Source: Myrica gale (Eukaryota > Streptophyta > Magnoliopsida > Fagales > Myricaceae). From it: a DNA stretch of 64,000 nucleotides. The position numbers and the translations under genes are program-made. The DNA lies in the NCBI GenBank assembly GCA_963930655.1, contig OZ005618.1, positions 6,160,001 through 6,224,000 on the forward strand, read 5' to 3'. Numbering within the stretch: the first letter of the stretch is position 1; the number at the start of each line of letters is the position of its first letter. Below are positions 35,808 to 47,393 of the stretch, piece by piece. Under the pieces are notes generated by a model. That model saw nothing but the letters and a program-made list of their open reading frames with translations. It searched no databases and was not told the origin of the DNA.

Positions 35808-37153
35808 CTACAAGAAATATGAACGATGGATGATTAACTACGTACCTAAAGTATAGACTGTGGTTCGAATAATACATACAAAGATGATGGTTCTCGATTG
35901 AGATATTTATCGAAAATAACTCTGGCTAAAAAGTCTTTAACTACCACGTGGCTAAAAGTCTTAGCTACCACGATACCTATTCGTCGTTAAAATAATCTTC
36001 TCGTCACAAAAAAAAATCTGTCCATAAATAAATTATATTTAAATTTATTTGATCATATACTATATTTGTCTCTAAAAATCTTTTGTGCGATAAACCCTTG
36101 TCGTAATCAATAATTTTGAGCGACCAATTAAAGTTTGTCATAGTTATAAATTTTGAACAACCCAGCATTGTTGTAGTTATTTATAGGAAAATTAACAATT
36201 TAGTCACTAGATTTATAGCATGCTAACGATTTAGTCACTAAATTTCATTTTTTTTACTATATGATCCTTGAGAACATATAGTTGTGACGATTTGGTCCTT
36301 CCGTCAAATCTCCGTTAATTTTTAACGGAATAGAACGCGGTTAACCGCTACAAGACCGTTGTCGCAACGGTAAACAAATCGGTCGACCGCTATTCCGGTT
36401 AAAAATTTAACGAAGGTTTAACGGAAAGACCAGATCATCACAACTATATATTCTCAGTGACCATATAGTAAAAAATGAAACCTAGTGACTAAATCGTCAG
36501 CGTGCTATAAACCTAGTAACTAAATTGTCAATTTCCCTTATTTATATTAGACAACGATAAATAGTTTAAGCGGCTAAGCCTTGTGGTGTTAAAATTTTTG
36601 GACAATCAAGAATTATGTAGTAAACATTTTGGGCCACTAAACTGCCTTGTTATAGTTAATAATTTGAACAACTAAATCTGGTCGTAAATAATAATTTTAT
36701 TAGGATGAACATTGTTAGGATGACATACCACGTTTTGACATGCCCACGCCTTTCTAGACTAGATGGCTACGAACAATAATTTTACCAACGACAAATATAA
36801 CGTCTCTATATCATTTGTAATGTCCACTATTTTAGTCAATATATAGTAAGACAAATCTCAACAACTAAGACTATAGTTGGCAAAATCTATTTAAAATGAG
36901 AGTTGTTGTCACTACAAAATTAAAGTACCAATTATAATATCTCGTCCTTAAAATCCTTTACCAACGACAAAACTATAATGTCTTTAAATAATTCATTAAT
37001 ATAGTACGCCAAATCTCAAGACGTGATCTTGTTGTAATTAAAGATTAAAGTAACAACCACAATATCTCGACGTCTCTAAAATTCTTTACCAATGATAAAA
37101 TAATGACGTCCCAAAAACACTTTTAATGACCGCTATTTTCATCGATAGTACTA
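35808..37153. mobile_element. Possible degenerate CACTA-type element
   Basis: The left end CTACAAGAAATATGAACG resembles the CACTACAAGAAA terminus and the right end reads ATAGTACTAGTG. In between are repeated short motifs (ACCAACGACAAA, AATATCTCG) and gaps like subterminal repeats. A younger MITE sits inside at 36186-36537. No transposase. Confidence 0.35.
36186..36537. mobile_element. Mutator-like inverted-repeat MITE, copy 3
   Basis: The 352-bp inverted-repeat element matches the one at 5190-5516 through both arms. It is flanked by a perfect 9-bp duplication TTATTTATA (36177-36185 and 36538-36546). Both arms carry the CGATTTAGTCACTA segment that copy 1 lacks on its left arm. Confidence 0.82.
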
Positions 37154-37378
37154 GTGTTTGTCTACCCTACAATTTTAACAAAATTTTACCAAAATTTTAA
37201 CATCTTTACTTTTTCATTCTCTCTCCTTACTTTTTCTCTTACTTTTTCACTTTTTTACTTACTTTTTCATTCTCTCTCCTTACTTTTTCTCTAACTTTTT
37301 CACTTTTTCATTCTCTCTCTTCAACCTTTTTACCAACTCCTACAATTTTACTAAAATTTTAACATCACAAACACCATG
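37150..37378. mobile_element. AT-rich MITE of the AAAATTTT family with internal repeats
   Basis: Runs from GTGTTTGTCTACCC to AACATCACAAACACCATG, with several internal copies of TTACTTTTTCATTCTCTCTC. Confidence 0.5.
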
Positions 37379-37493
37379 TAAATCTCAATGATTAAAACTG
37401 TGGTGGAGAAAAAGTATTTGCAATGGGAGTGTTCATCACTCTACATTAATATATTGTAATTATTCATTAGTGTTGGCCATGGTGAATATGATA

Positions 37494-37877
37494 AGTGGCG
37501 GAGTCCAGGGGTCTGGTGGGAACCACCCCCCTAAAAATATCAGCCCTTAATCATAAATTCTTTACCCCCCCCCCCCCCCCAAATCTAGGCTTTTTAAAGA
37601 CCCTCACAAAAAGAAAATCTCCCAATAATTGAAGATAACGGATAATTATGGCAGTGTATGTCCCTCGAATTAAAGGCAACATAGCTATCTTAGGACTTAG
37701 GAGGGCATTTACTTCCAAAACAAATCGAAAATGTTTCTAAGAAAACCTCTTCTTAAGATGTTAGACAAAAATTGGTGCTACCAAACGATTTTAGACACTA
37801 CTACAACTTTATTTCTATATATATATATATATATTTTACTCCGCCCCTCCAAAAAAAAATCTGACTCGTCTGACTGT
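37494..37877. mobile_element. Degenerate hAT-like fragment
   Basis: The left end AGTGGCGGAGTCCAGGGG matches the hAT family of this window, and the right end AAATCTGACTCGTCTGACTG is a decayed complement. It includes a C tract at 37564-37580 and a TA microsatellite near 37818. No target duplication was found. Confidence 0.35.
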
Positions 37878-38142
37878 GACCATCTCTGTGTGCATGTGTG
37901 CGACCCTGCTGAGTGCTGATCATCTTCCGTAGCTTCTATGCGATGCATATTATTGTATATACGTAATATACGCATTACAAAGTGTTCTCGATGACAAACT
38001 TGAAATGAGCTTTAAAGTCATGTCCCCAGTCCCACACAAATTAGGCTTTTGTTTGGAGGAATTGGAAGACTAGGAATTGAAAGGGTTTCGGGAGGAAGAA
38101 GTCATGAATGGAGGGAGAAAATCCTCTTGTTTAGGAAGGGAA

Positions 38143-38610
38143 TGTTAAAATTACTTTGGATCTATAATCTAAACAGGATTTTCAACTATCATGATTTTCA
38201 CATGTATCAATAATCATAATGCGGAATTAATTATCAATAATAAGACAAACCAGAATCCATGTGATGAAACCTCTTTTGCTTTCCTTTGGCCTTCTCTCTA
38301 TCTCTGTTGTTTCAACCTGTAAAATAATAGCGTAGAAACTATTTCTCTCACTTCACCCTTTGAACTTTTATCGACAGAAATTAATGGGTATCCTGACAGT
38401 TAAATAGGGTAGAGAGAGGACAGTTTTCCAACGTTAAAAATAACTGACCACTCCCCATCAGAGTGGGCAAAAGGAAAATAACTTCCCCTATAAAATCTCA
38501 CTAAGAGATAGTGTGTTAACTTCCTTTAGAGCAGTTACCTTATTTATTTAAAATTCAAATAACGTCAAATATTCCCATAATATAAGTCACGTGGGACATT
38601 AAATCCAACA
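38143..38610 (-). repeat. 3' LTR of the copia element
   Basis: 468 bp, TG...CA ends, indistinguishable by eye from the copy at 44249-44716. Confidence 0.96.
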
Positions 38611-38621
38611 TTCTCCCACTT
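38611..38621 (-). promoter_or_regulatory. Polypurine tract of the copia element
   Basis: AAGTGGGAGAA on the minus strand abuts the 3' LTR and would prime plus-strand DNA synthesis. Confidence 0.8.
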
Positions 38622-38997
38622 GGCCCATGTGACAATGACAATTACTTGAATTTATAAGGTAAACATAATATGCGCATAATATCAGCTCATTTACACCTTA
38701 GTGTGATTACGTTAATATCATAGTTAAATAATTCACTAATACGAGTCATGGCGGTAAACATCATTAAAGTGACATCTTCCCTTCCATGCACTACAATACT
38801 AGTAAATCACTCAATTATGATTCATAATGGGAAGTACCAATAAAGTCCCTATAATGTCTTTGTCAAAAGACGGTTCTTGTTATCAATAATCCATCTCTAT
38901 AATTACGTAATTGATGGTAAACAAGAAACAGAAACACAGTCAATGAGATCTCTAGAAATGTCTTAGAGCAAAAAACATAAAGATCCAAAAACATACC

Positions 38998-41900
38998 TCA
39001 GGGTTCGTACCCAAGACCCATACGATCAACGTGTTCCTTAAAAGTCTTTGGTGGTAACCCTTTAGTTAAAGGATCTGCAATCATGAGCTCAGTCTTGATA
39101 TGCTCTATTGACACTCTTTGTTTCTGAACTTCCTCCTTAACGGCTAAATATTTGAGCTCCATATGCTTAGCGCCTTTAGAATATTTGTCGTTCTTGGGGA
39201 AACTGACTGCTGCGGAATTATCACAATACAACCTCAGCGGCCTGGCAATACTATCGACAATTCCAAGTCCTGAGATAAAATTCCGTAGCCATAAAGCATG
39301 AACTGTGGCCTCAAAGCATGCCACAAATTCAGCTTCCATAGTAGATGCTGCTATGACAGTTTGTTTGGCGCTTTTCCATGATATTGCTCCTCCAGCTAAT
39401 AGAAACACATAACCAAGAGTTGATTTCCGACTGTCAACGCAACCGGCAAAATCTGAGTCGGAGTAGCCAATCACCTCCAACTGATCACACCTTCTATACG
39501 TGAGCATGTAGTGTCTTGTTCCTTTCAGGTACCTTAACACTTTCTTTGCAGCTTTCCAATGCTCCATTCCGGGATTACTTTGGTATCTCCCGAGCATACC
39601 AACTGCAAAACTAATGTCTGGTCTCGTACAAGTCTGTGCATACATTAAGCTTCCAACAACAGATGCATAAGGAATAGTTTCCATTATCTTCCTTTCCATA
39701 GCATTCTGTGGACAATCATTTGCACTTAATTTGTCTCCTTTATTGAAAGGAGCAGGAGTGGCTGCACAATCAGCCATATTAAATCTTTCAAGAACTTTAT
39801 CAATATATCCTTTCTGAGACAATCCTAACATTCCACGTGATCTATCACGAAATATTTCGATTCCTATCACATAGGATGCCTCACCCATATTTTTCATTTC
39901 AAAGTTCATTGAAAGAAATTTCTTGGTCTCATGAAGTAAACCAAGATCACTAGTAGCAAGCAATATATCGTCAACATACAGAATCAGGAAAATAAACTTG
40001 CTCCCACTGACCTTGAGATATATACACCGATCAACGGTGTTTTCCTTAAATCCAAAGGACGTGATGATATCATTGAATTTAAGATACCATTGTCTGGAAG
40101 CTTGTTTAAGTCCGTAAATTGACTTCTTTAATTTGCATACCATGTGCTCCTTTCCTTTAATCAAGAAACCTTCAGGTTGATCCATGTAGACCTCTTCATC
40201 TAAATTCCCATTCAAAAAAGCAGTTTTCACATCCATCTGGTGTAATTCTAAATCGAAATGAGCCACCATTGCCATTATGATTCTAAGAGAATCCTTTTTC
40301 GATACAGGAGAGAACGTCTCTATGTAATCAACACCTCCTTTTTGAGTGAAACCTTTTGCAACAAGTCTAGCTTTATGTCGTTCGATATTGCCATTACAGT
40401 CACGTTTGGTCTTAAAGACCCATTTACACCCGACTGTATTAAAACCTTTAGGTAATTCAACGACGTCCCAAACTTCATTTTGTTCCATTGATTTCAACTC
40501 ATCATTTATGGCATTAATCCATTTTTTAGAATCACTACTTTCAATGGCTTGTGAAAACAAAACCGGATCTTTACTAGTCCCGAAATCATAATCAGATTCT
40601 TGCAGATAAACCAAATAATCATCTGAAATAGCTGATCTCCTTTCTCTTTGAGATCTCCTTAATACTATTTCTTGTGATTGTTCTGCAATTGGTTCATTGG
40701 TGATGATCTCATTATAGCGTGATTGACCACCAGATTGTTGTTCAACGTTGTCATGCTGTTCTACAACTGGTGAAACAACAATATCCGTTGAAGTTACGGG
40801 TATTGGAACTGGCACCCGAACTTCTTGGATGATTACCTTACGTGATACATCACTCCCACTAATTTCACCATTTTCAAGGAATCTTGCATTTCCGGTTTCA
40901 ACAATCCTCATACTATGGTTGGGACAGTAAAACCTATACCCTTTGGACTTCTCTGGGTATCCAATAAAATACCCACTCACAGTTCTAGAATCCAATTTCT
41001 TTTCATGTGGATTGTAGATCCTAGCCTCCGCTGGACAACCCCAAATGTGAAGATGTCTCAAGCTTGGTTTCCTTCCCGTCCACAGTTCAAAAGGAGTCCT
41101 TTGAACTGCCTTACTAGGAACCCGATTAAGCAAATAAACGGCGGTCTTAAGAGCTTCCATCCACAATGAAATGGGTACTGAGGAGTTACTTAACATACTC
41201 CTAACCATTTCCATAAGAGTACGATTACGTCTTTCAGCTACACCATTCTGCTGAGGTGTACCAGGCATTGTGTATTGTGCACAAATACCATGCTCTTTTA
41301 GGAATTCAGCAAACGGTCCCGGACATTGTCTTATTCCATCATACCTTCCATAATACTCACCACCTCTATCTGATCGAATGATTTTCACCTTTCTATCTAA
41401 TTGTCGCTCAACTTCAGCAATATATGCCTTTACAGCATTTAATGCTTGAGACTTTTCGTGCAACAAATAGACATAACAATAACGTGAAAAATCATCAATA
41501 AAGGTTATAAAATACTTTTCTCCACCAAAAGATGGTGAGTCAAAAGGTCCACAAATATCAGTATGGACAATCTCCAAAAGCTCTTTACTTCTTGTGGCGC
41601 CTTTCTTTGTATGTTTGGTTTGCTTTCCTTTAATGCAATCCACACATACATCAAAATCTGTAAAGTCAAGATTCATAAGAATCTCGTCTTTTATTAATCT
41701 TTCCATTCTTTCTCTGGATATGTGACCCAGTCGTTTATGCCACAAGATAGAAGAACTATCATTAACTCGGCTTCGTTTAGTTCCAACATTATGATTCAGG
41801 GTCAAAAGAGTTTGAGCAAATTTTTGGTTGAGATTAAAACTATATAAACCTTCATATAAGATACCAGAACCAACAAATGAGTCATTCATAAAAAACTGAA

Positions 41901-43056
41901 AACCTTTGTCTTTAAAAACAAAGGAATATCCTTCAAAATCAAGTCTCGACATGGAAATTAAATTTCTAGAAATAGTAGGAACATAAAGAGTATCAAATAG
42001 GTCCAAATAAAGGCCTGAGTCTAAAAACAAGCGTAAAGTTCCAACACCAACAACAGGTACTTGAACTCCATTTCCCAAGACTATGAAATGCTCATTTTGT
42101 TTTATGTTCTGGATCGAAAGGTATCCCTGCATCGAATTTGAAACATGAATAGTAGAGCCAGAGTCAATCCACCAAGTATTTGAAGGAACTTGAGTCATAT
42201 TTGATTCGAAACATACATAAGCTAGAAGCTCACCTTTCTTTTCGAACCAAGCTTTACGTTTCAGGCAATCTTTCTTTAAATGCCCAGAGCCATGACAAAA
42301 ATAGCACTTTGGTCCACTCTGTTCCTTCTTGCGAGCCTCAATGACATGAGAAGGCCCCGCAACCTTTAATGGATCTTTCTTGAAATTCTTATACGGTTTC
42401 TTTCCTTTCTTTCCAACCCCATGACTCATAACATTGACTGAATGATGTCCTTGTTGCTTAAGCCTTGCCTCTTCCTGAACAACCATACTTGCCAATTCAT
42501 TCACATTCCACTTTTCCTTGATAGTGTTATAATGAATTTGAAATGGCCCATACTGAGTAGGCAAGGAATTCAGAATAAACTGAACAAGAAAACTTTCATC
42601 AACATTCATGCCCAGAGTTTTGAGTCTGGCAGCCAGATTAGTCATTTCAAGGACATGATCGTGCATTCCACGGTTACCATCATATTTCATGGTGGTAAGT
42701 TCAGCCATTAATCTCCCTCCAAGGGACTTGTCTGCTGAACGGAAACGATCTTCCACAGCCTTGAAATATTCCTTAGCATTATCAATTTGAGGAAGCGATG
42801 ACTTAATATTATTCGCAATACACATTCGCATAAACATAATGCTCAATCTGTTAGATCTTTCCCATGAATTAAACAAAGTCAGCTGCTCCGCACTGCTTGT
42901 TTCAGTAATAGCAGTCGGTTTCTCAGTTCGCAATGCTAAGTCCAAATCCAGAACACCAAGATGAAACTGAATCTGTTCTTTCCAATCAGAGAAATTAGAT
43001 CCATTAAAGATCGGAACAGATGAGGCTAGCGAATGAAGCGAAACTGGAAGTGACAC
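38998..43056 (-). CDS. Copia gag-pol polyprotein, 1352 residues, intact
   Basis: A single open frame. Order: gag (UBN2-like, residues about 10-210), zinc knuckle CYFCHGSGHLKKDC (251-264), aspartic protease with WWIDSG (295-300), integrase zinc-binding region (His440, Cys471, Cys474), integrase core with Asp500, Asp563 and NGVAERR (Glu608), then reverse transcriptase with MDVKTAFLNG (941-950) and YVDD (1027-1030), and RNase H with YSDSDFAG (1198-1205), EAEF (1241) and CDN (1278-1280). Integrase before reverse transcriptase is diagnostic of Ty1-copia. All catalytic residues are present. I did not assign the lineage. Confidence 0.97.
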   Translation of the reverse strand: MSLPVSLHSLASSVPIFNGSNFSDWKEQIQFHLGVLDLDLALRTEKPTAITETSSAEQLTLFNSWERSNRLSIMFMRMCIANNIKSSLPQIDNAKEYFKAVEDRFRSADKSLGGRLMAELTTMKYDGNRGMHDHVLEMTNLAARLKTLGMNVDESFLVQFILNSLPTQYGPFQIHYNTIKEKWNVNELASMVVQEEARLKQQGHHSVNVMSHGVGKKGKKPYKNFKKDPLKVAGPSHVIEARKKEQSGPKCYFCHGSGHLKKDCLKRKAWFEKKGELLAYVCFESNMTQVPSNTWWIDSGSTIHVSNSMQGYLSIQNIKQNEHFIVLGNGVQVPVVGVGTLRLFLDSGLYLDLFDTLYVPTISRNLISMSRLDFEGYSFVFKDKGFQFFMNDSFVGSGILYEGLYSFNLNQKFAQTLLTLNHNVGTKRSRVNDSSSILWHKRLGHISRERMERLIKDEILMNLDFTDFDVCVDCIKGKQTKHTKKGATRSKELLEIVHTDICGPFDSPSFGGEKYFITFIDDFSRYCYVYLLHEKSQALNAVKAYIAEVERQLDRKVKIIRSDRGGEYYGRYDGIRQCPGPFAEFLKEHGICAQYTMPGTPQQNGVAERRNRTLMEMVRSMLSNSSVPISLWMEALKTAVYLLNRVPSKAVQRTPFELWTGRKPSLRHLHIWGCPAEARIYNPHEKKLDSRTVSGYFIGYPEKSKGYRFYCPNHSMRIVETGNARFLENGEISGSDVSRKVIIQEVRVPVPIPVTSTDIVVSPVVEQHDNVEQQSGGQSRYNEIITNEPIAEQSQEIVLRRSQRERRSAISDDYLVYLQESDYDFGTSKDPVLFSQAIESSDSKKWINAINDELKSMEQNEVWDVVELPKGFNTVGCKWVFKTKRDCNGNIERHKARLVAKGFTQKGGVDYIETFSPVSKKDSLRIIMAMVAHFDLELHQMDVKTAFLNGNLDEEVYMDQPEGFLIKGKEHMVCKLKKSIYGLKQASRQWYLKFNDIITSFGFKENTVDRCIYLKVSGSKFIFLILYVDDILLATSDLGLLHETKKFLSMNFEMKNMGEASYVIGIEIFRDRSRGMLGLSQKGYIDKVLERFNMADCAATPAPFNKGDKLSANDCPQNAMERKIMETIPYASVVGSLMYAQTCTRPDISFAVGMLGRYQSNPGMEHWKAAKKVLRYLKGTRHYMLTYRRCDQLEVIGYSDSDFAGCVDSRKSTLGYVFLLAGGAISWKSAKQTVIAASTMEAEFVACFEATVHALWLRNFISGLGIVDSIARPLRLYCDNSAAVSFPKNDKYSKGAKHMELKYLAVKEEVQKQRVSIEHIKTELMIADPLTKGLPPKTFKEHVDRMGLGYEP

Positions 43057-44234
43057 TGCAATACAAATTACAACATTAGTGCTTTGAGAAAACCTTATAT
43101 TAGTACTATTGCGTTCAATCTTTGGATTAACTAATGCAATATACTATCAGTTAAATTTAATGGTGGTTCTAACTCACCTAGGCATAATTGATAACATTCA
43201 AAGTTCAATTGGTTTGTTACCTTCGGGTATCCATTCCAATATCACTACTAATTTTATCAATTATCCCATTTCTTTAATAATTATTTGAAAGTTGGTGCAC
43301 CTTTGGGTCAAACCGTAATAATCAAATAATTATTCTATAACTTTTGCAAAATCATAATTCAATTAAATATTTCCTACTTTCTAGCGGGCTCACTTTGGTG
43401 ATGACAAGCTAACCATAATGTAAATATTGATTGATAATGACTTAGCAAAATAAAAGTCAGTTCATGTTTAACTCAGATAAACATAGAAATCTATCAAATA
43501 ATATTTGTGTCAATAAGAAATCCATTAGAATTTAATTTGGCCCATATCAATAATAACATATCAATTAACAATTAATGACATGTGACAATAATTTAAGAAT
43601 TGACATATAAAAGCCAAAACCAAAACTGTGATAGTAGATTCCCGAAATGATTGTCCAGATAAACTACCTTCGGTTTCAAAAACAGAATTACAAAACTTTT
43701 CAAATCACGTAATGGCGTTAAAAACAAAATGGTGTGATTTGGTTTCAGAAGTTCTCAAATGGTGTGCGTTTGTTTAATGAAAACAAACAAAAAGAAATCA
43801 GTAACAAACATACGGTTACAGAGAAAAATTTGTTAAAAAGTATTCATTAAATAAATGAATAACTTTAAAAGTTTGCTACACCATTTTGTTGTTTAAAAGT
43901 TTGTTACACCTTTTAACAAACCAACGTCATTCTTTTACAAGGTCAACAAATAACCACACATTTCAAACGACATATATCTGTTATGAAAAATTTAAGAAAT
44001 TTTAAACCGAATATGCCATCTATTACAAACTCATGAATATAGAATGTATTCAGCATTCGCACAGTAGAATTTCAATTGAAACATAATATCCTAATAAAGT
44101 TTCAAACAGAAACTCATATCACAATCAACATGGATTATCGATGATAAACAACAGAGATGATAAAATAAAATTGATTGTAAAATATCAATCAAAATCTCTA
44201 TATTAATCGGAAAATCATGAGAGTTTCAACAATA

Positions 44235-44246
44235 GCTCTGATACCA
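44235..44246 (-). promoter_or_regulatory. Primer-binding site of the copia element
   Basis: TGGTATCAGAGC on the minus strand, two bases inside the 5' LTR, is the standard plant site complementary to the initiator tRNA-Met 3' end. Confidence 0.92.
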
Positions 44247-44248
44247 CA

Positions 44249-44716
44249 TGTTAAAATTACTTTGGATCTATAATCTAAACAGGATTTTCAACTATCATGA
44301 TTTTCACATGTATCAATAATCATAATGCGGAATTAATTATCAATAATAAGACAAACCAGAATCCATGTGATGAAACCTCTTTTGCTTTCCTTTGGCCTTC
44401 TCTCTATCTCTGTTGTTTCAACCTGTAAAATAATAGCGTAGAAACTATTTCTCTCACTTCACCCTTTGAACTTTTATCGACAGAAATTAATGGGTATCCT
44501 GACAGTTAAATAGGGTAGAGAGAGGACAGTTTTCCAACGTTAAAAATAACTGACCACTCCCCATCAGAGTGGGCAAAAGGAAAATAACTTCCCCTATAAA
44601 ATCTCACTAAGAGATAGTGTGTTAACTTCCTTTAGAGCAGTTACCTTATTTATTTAAAATTCAAATAACGTCAAATATTCCCATAATATAAGTCACGTGG
44701 GACATTAAATCCAACA
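44249..44716 (-). repeat. 5' LTR of the copia element
   Basis: 468 bp, directly repeated at 38143-38610. Confidence 0.96.
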
Positions 44717-45070
44717 GGGAAATGCATGATCGATCTGGGCAATTATTCCATTAGTACCTCAACTTGTATGGAAAAGAAGCTTTTCTTTTAGACCCTACAC
44801 GGTTAGGTCCGACGTTAAATCGATTTGATACGATAATAGTGGACGATCAACAAATTGGTCCTAAACGATCTCAGATACGCCCACGGATGTGACTGGGTTG
44901 TCTAGTGGGTACTTTGACTTGGGGCCTGGGGGCTCTGATAATACGAGTGACCAAGAAAAGAATGCGTTTTGCTGGATGAAAAGTTACGTATAAAAGTTTG
45001 CAAAATGGGCTATCGTGGGCCGTGGGCTATGTTAGCCTTTTGCTCGATGATAAGGCACTAAACAGACTAA

Positions 45071-45253
45071 GGATACGTTTGTTTATCGAAATTTTGAGAA
45101 ATAATTTTTAAATTTTGAAAATCTTTTGAATGTTTAAGTTTATTGAGATTTATGAAATTTTTTAAGTGTATGCGTAAAATTTAAAATTTTTGAAATATGT
45201 TTGTTTTGTTATAAGTTTTAGACCCTAAAATTTTAAACAAACAAATATGTCTT
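45071..45253. mobile_element. Small AT-rich MITE
   Basis: The ends GGATACGTTTGTTTATCG and AAACAAACAAATATGTC form an imperfect inverted pair around AT-rich DNA. No coding capacity. Confidence 0.45.
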
Positions 45254-45664
45254 AAAACTGAAATGCATTGGGCCCTATACCATCTGCAGTTTTTTTTTAT
45301 TGGCAATTGGGGAGGGGGCAGGGGGATTCGTTTCCCGGCATCAGGACCCTTCTTAAAAAGGAGGACATGCCAGGGTACCCTCTGCACTTAATTGGCATTT
45401 GAATTATCAACGCCCAGCAGTCTTAGTGGGCAATGGCGGCGCAATGCACCTTCCGCGCGCACTCATAACCATGACCTATCCTATCGTGCCCTCTGTCTTT
45501 TGCCTGCTCCCTGCTGATCAGAAAGTTGAGCCCCAACTTGTATATCTTTCTTCCCGTCCTCCATTTGCATATTGGTTTCGAGTTTCTTGGGGACGAATCA
45601 TTATTGAAAACGAAAACATAGAAAACAGGTACATTATCAAGTATTCATATGTGTTAAAATTAAA

Positions 45665-46738
45665 GCTTAATATCTTCGTTGGTCTCAGTGCTATGACCCA
45701 TTTTCTAACTAGTTATTATGATTTTTTTTGTCCTAAATTAGTCCCTAAAGTATTCCAAAATTCATGTTCTAGTATTTCCGTCAATTACAAAGTTCAATTA
45801 GAGAGAAAATTCCTGTGGCAAACGGAAGACAACTAAGCGCCAGTGAGAGACCAACACGTGTCTTTACTGCCATTGTGCTCAATGTCAGACCACCACTTGG
45901 CATGCTTAGCTTGTCCCAAGTATGCTAGATGGTGGTATGGGCACTGCAGCTTCTAATATGGATAAAAGTGGAGGGTGTTAGGCAGGGCTGGCTCAAGCCA
46001 AATGGAGGCCTAAGGCTTATATAAATTTGTAGGCCTTTTGTATAAATTTTAATATAAGATATTTACTAATTATTAAATTTAATATAAAATATTAAAATGT
46101 CTCATTAATTATTTCTCTGAGGCTCTTACTCATGACATCAAGCCCCATAATTTGTATAATTAAGAAATTTTTAGGACATTCATATAATTTGTATAGTTAA
46201 TTTATTATAGGGCTTTTTTTCTCTTTTAGCAAAGTTCATAATGTGAAAAAGGATTATGAAGCTTGGGAAAAACATATCAATGAGCAAAAAAATAGTACAC
46301 TCATGATAAAAAAACAAAAAATATTGCACCTTGCCATTTTTTTTAGCTCAATTGTCTTTTTTTTTATTATTTCTTGGGTCATCTACAATAAAAAAATATT
46401 AGGTCTCTTAATTTCTTGGATTTTTTTTATGAGGCCTTACTAAGGGTGAGGCCTTAGGCTATCGCCTAAGTGGCCTTATCCTTGAGTCGGCACTGGTGTT
46501 AGGTGGTGGTCTGATGTGGAACACAGTGGTGGTAAGGACACATGTTGGCCTTCCACTCGCGCTTAGTTGTCTTCCGTTTGCCACATAGGAATTTTCCCTC
46601 CAATTGAGCTCTGGAGTTGATGGAAATACTAGAACAGGAATTGTGGAATACTTTAGGGACCAATTTAGGACAAAAATTTCCCATAAGGACTAGTTAGAAA
46701 ATAGACCATAACACATGGACCAACGAAGATATTAAGCC
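45665..46738. mobile_element. Mutator-like inverted-repeat MITE interrupted by a hAT element
   Basis: The ends GCTTAATATCTTCGTTGGTC (left) and the complement of GACCAACGAAGATATTAAGC (right) start arms of more than 200 bp that share GTCCTAAATT, GTTCTAGTATTTCC and the 'GGCAAACGGAAGACAACTAA' region. It is flanked by TAAAATTAAA (45655-45664 and 46739-46748). Without the nested insertion it would be about 550 bp. Confidence 0.8.
45983..46495. mobile_element. Nested non-autonomous hAT element
   Basis: 513 bp with ends CAGGGCTGGCTCAAG and CAGTGCCGACTCAAG (complement of right end) and a perfect 8-bp duplication GTGTTAGG (45975-45982 and 46496-46503). It lies in the middle of the Mutator-like MITE and so is younger. 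The 66-codon frame inside it is not a transposase. Confidence 0.88.
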
Positions 46739-46748
46739 TAAAATTAAA

Positions 46749-47393
46749 ATAGAAAATAATTTAGACTAAGAGATAAAAAAAATACACATGATAAATGTAG
46801 TTTGATCTATAAGACCTACATTCGAGGTAAGAAGACCCAATCCATGAACACAACTAGTGTAAGGATGAAATTACAAGAAAGATTTTATTTATAAATCCTC
46901 GATTATAAGAGTGCGCATTGATTTAACAATGTGAGACTCTAATAATATATCTATTTATATCCAAATTCAAGATGAAGATCATGTTACCTAAAATGAAAAG
47001 GATATATCATGCATAGAATATTGTACGGTTCACATTGTGAGAGTAGTAATATATGCAACATTAAATATTGTAGAGCTCACAAGTAATGTCTATCTCTTTT
47101 CAAATTAGACCATCCAATCAAATCATTTCAAATGACACAAAATAATGAATTTCGATAGTTCCAAGGCGAAACAAGATAGAATTTATAGTTTAAACCCTAA
47201 AAAGACAATCTTTTTCCTAATAGTTAAAGGCACAAAATAAAGGTTTTCTAATATATGTTTTCGCTTCTTTTGCTTGTCTATTTCAAAAACATGGATTATG
47301 ATCCTTTCTAACTTTTTATTGGAATTAGAACATCAAGAGAGTTTAGTTTCTATGAGTCGAACTTTGAAGATAGACATTATTCTAACCGAGACA
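46749..47393. other. Gene-free region
   Basis: AT-rich sequence between the nested MITE and the gypsy element. Nothing recognised. Confidence 0.35.

Larger units (their letters stand above)
38143..44716 (-). mobile_element. Full-length Ty1-copia LTR retrotransposon
   Basis: The 6574-bp element has two 468-bp LTRs, a 5-bp duplication GGGAA (38138-38142 and 44717-44721), a primer-binding site for initiator tRNA-Met, a polypurine tract, and one uninterrupted gag-pol frame. The LTRs appear identical by eye, so the insertion is young and may be competent. Orientation is minus. A 1.2-kb untranslated leader separates the primer-binding site from the gag start. Confidence 0.97.

Noticed and set aside
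40258-42711. Plus-strand frames inside the copia element
   Set aside because: Antisense shadows of the 1352-codon gag-pol.
45399-45836. 145-codon plus-strand frame
   Set aside because: Runs into the arm of an inverted-repeat MITE; no domain or splice context.
46243-46443. 66-codon frame with a hydrophobic segment
   Set aside because: Lies within a non-autonomous hAT element and is Lys/Phe/Ile-rich low-complexity translation.
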